A DNA stretch of 64,000 bases from Pseudomonas rhizosphaerae. Lineage in GTDB: Bacteria > Pseudomonadota > Gammaproteobacteria > Pseudomonadales > Pseudomonadaceae. The notes beneath the pieces are model-generated. The model searched no databases. It was not told the origin of the DNA and was given only the letters and a program-made list of their open reading frames with translations. A program made the position numbers and the translations under genes. Location: NCBI RefSeq assembly GCF_000761155.1, contig NZ_CP009533.1:4621001-4685000 (forward strand), given 5' to 3'. Positions 62,856-64,000 of this stretch are shown here, one piece after another (positions within the stretch are counted from its first letter, which is position 1; each line of letters begins with the position of its first letter).

Positions 62856-63983
62856 TTACTTATCCAGTGCCTGCACCAGCTGGTGGGCGAACCTGACCCG
62901 CGCTTCGTTCGGGTAATTCTTGTTAGCCAGCACGACCACCCCGATCCCCTTCGACGGTACGAACGCAACGTATCCACCGAAACCATTGGTCGACCCCGTC
63001 TTGTTGATCCATACCTGGTCCAAGGGCTGCAGCGGACTTGTAGGTTGCGTCGTCAAAGCCACCGCATTGGAATTGCCTTGAACTAGGGTATCGAGTGCGA
63101 CCGGATAGCCGTATAGCTCCCAGATCAATCCCTGCGTCATGCCGCCTACCCGGAAGTAGCCCTGCTGCGTGGCCTTCAGCGCTTCGCGAAGTTTCGCTGG
63201 TACCGCCACCGTATCCATCTGCGCCTGCAGGTAGTGGAGCATGTCCCATGCACTGGACTTGAACCCATAGGCTTCATCGGCCAGTACCGCAGGATTCAAC
63301 CTCACTGGCTGATCTTTCTTGTCGTAACCCTGCGCATACAGCGGCAACTGGGCAGCCGGTACATCCAGATAGGTGTGGGCCAGGCCCAATCCCGGAAGCA
63401 GCGTGTCGTGCATGGCCTGAGTGAAAGAAACATTCATGCTTTTGGCTGCGATCAGTCCGAGCAGGCCAATGCTTGGGTTTGCATAGCTGCGCTGGGTACC
63501 TGGCGCATAGCTGGGTCGCCAGTCGCGCAAGTACGCCATCAGTTGCGCATCGTTCTGGATGTCATCCGGCAGTTGCAACGGAAACCCGCCGGCGCTATGA
63601 GTGCCCAGGTCGGCCAGAGACACCTGATCCAACGGTGTGCCGCGCAAGGCCGGGAGGTACTGGCCAGGATGATCGGTCAATGACAGCTTGCCATTGGCCT
63701 GTGCATAGGCGGCCAAGGCGGCAGTGAAGGTCTTGCTGATCGAACCCAGCTCGAAGAGGGTGTCCTCGGTAACAGGGGTTCGAGTCTCGCGTGAAGCCAG
63801 CCCATAGTTGAAGAACATCTGTTGACGCCCGTCGATGATCGCGATTGCCATCCCGGCAATGTCGTACTGGCTCATCAGGGATTCGGCCCGAGCCTTCACC
63901 AGCGGTTCGATTGATGGCACCCCAGCCTGGACGCTTGTACTCGTCCAGGCTGTGGTGCAGGCCAACAGACATCCAATGACCAT
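62856..63983 (-). CDS. ampC: class C beta-lactamase (AmpC family), start possibly outside window
   Basis: 375 residues from the ATG at 63983. Active-site motifs are S81-x-x-K84 (ELGSISKTF), Y168-A-N170 (RSYANPSIG) and K329-T-G (WINKTGSTNGF), all as in AmpC, plus LQPLDQVW and PNEARVRFAHQLVQAL at the end. It hydrolyses cephalosporins in the periplasm. The visible signal is MVIGCLLACTTAWTSTSVQA, with few basic residues; the in-frame codons just upstream read R-P-R-T-A, so the real start may lie beyond base 64000. No ampR gene is within the window. Confidence 0.9.
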   Translation of the reverse strand: MVIGCLLACTTAWTSTSVQAGVPSIEPLVKARAESLMSQYDIAGMAIAIIDGRQQMFFNYGLASRETRTPVTEDTLFELGSISKTFTAALAAYAQANGKLSLTDHPGQYLPALRGTPLDQVSLADLGTHSAGGFPLQLPDDIQNDAQLMAYLRDWRPSYAPGTQRSYANPSIGLLGLIAAKSMNVSFTQAMHDTLLPGLGLAHTYLDVPAAQLPLYAQGYDKKDQPVRLNPAVLADEAYGFKSSAWDMLHYLQAQMDTVAVPAKLREALKATQQGYFRVGGMTQGLIWELYGYPVALDTLVQGNSNAVALTTQPTSPLQPLDQVWINKTGSTNGFGGYVAFVPSKGIGVVVLANKNYPNEARVRFAHQLVQALDK

Positions 63984-64000
63984 TGCTGTGCGAGGTCTGC

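Overview
The window looks like chromosome of a Pseudomonas of the P. putida group (my inference from high GC, protein family content, gene order such as adk end-tsaB-DUF72 and plsB-rlmA-dapE, and two families of REP palindromes). I see no phage, transposon, integrase or CRISPR array. Coding density is high and no gene-free stretch exceeds 300 bases. The longest gaps hold REP elements, operators, a tRNA promoter or a small-RNA candidate.

Layout. 1-12213 is mostly housekeeping: the tail of adk, tsaB, a DUF72 protein, an extensin-like protein, rsmJ, a TonB-dependent siderophore receptor, a YbaY-type lipoprotein, plsB, rlmA and dapE. 12440-17373 is a chaperone-usher fimbrial locus of the DUF1120 type, with one pilin on the opposite strand. 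17661-28499 holds a spermidine-synthase-like protein, oligopeptidase B, a class II glutamine amidotransferase, a MoxR ATPase/VWA pair, a DUF748 protein, cysK and lpxO. 28673-32813 is an iron-uptake module: a CirA-like receptor with an inverted repeat at its start, and a converging two-component system preceded by a Fur-box-like site. 32893-40315 is the glycolate operon glcDEFG-glcB with divergent glcC and two operator-like TGGT-N3-ACCA sites.

40325-53045 carries envelope and stress genes (DUF6279 lipoprotein, TorF-type protein, CvfB-type S1 protein, CsbD, YihY/BrkB, DUF998, paired DUF202 proteins), a GAF histidine kinase, a PAS-GGDEF-EAL protein with both catalytic sites degenerate, a metallo-beta-lactamase-fold hydrolase and a formate/nitrite-type channel. 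53150-59611 is the most unusual part. A divergent pair (alpha/beta hydrolase and 2-hydroxyacid dehydrogenase) has a palindrome between them. It is followed by a same-strand set: an internally deleted flavin amino-acid oxidase/monooxygenase, a nitrilase-family amidase, an internally duplicated membrane protein I do not recognise, and a cytoplasmic-type asparaginase. The set suggests amino-acid or amide catabolism whose first enzyme has lost its middle.

59692-63983 holds a YecA-type protein, tRNA-Val(GAC), another GAF histidine kinase, a strong candidate for a GacA-controlled Rsm-type small RNA (GacA-box-like site, five GGA motifs, terminator), a small exported protein and a class C beta-lactamase whose start may lie past the window edge.
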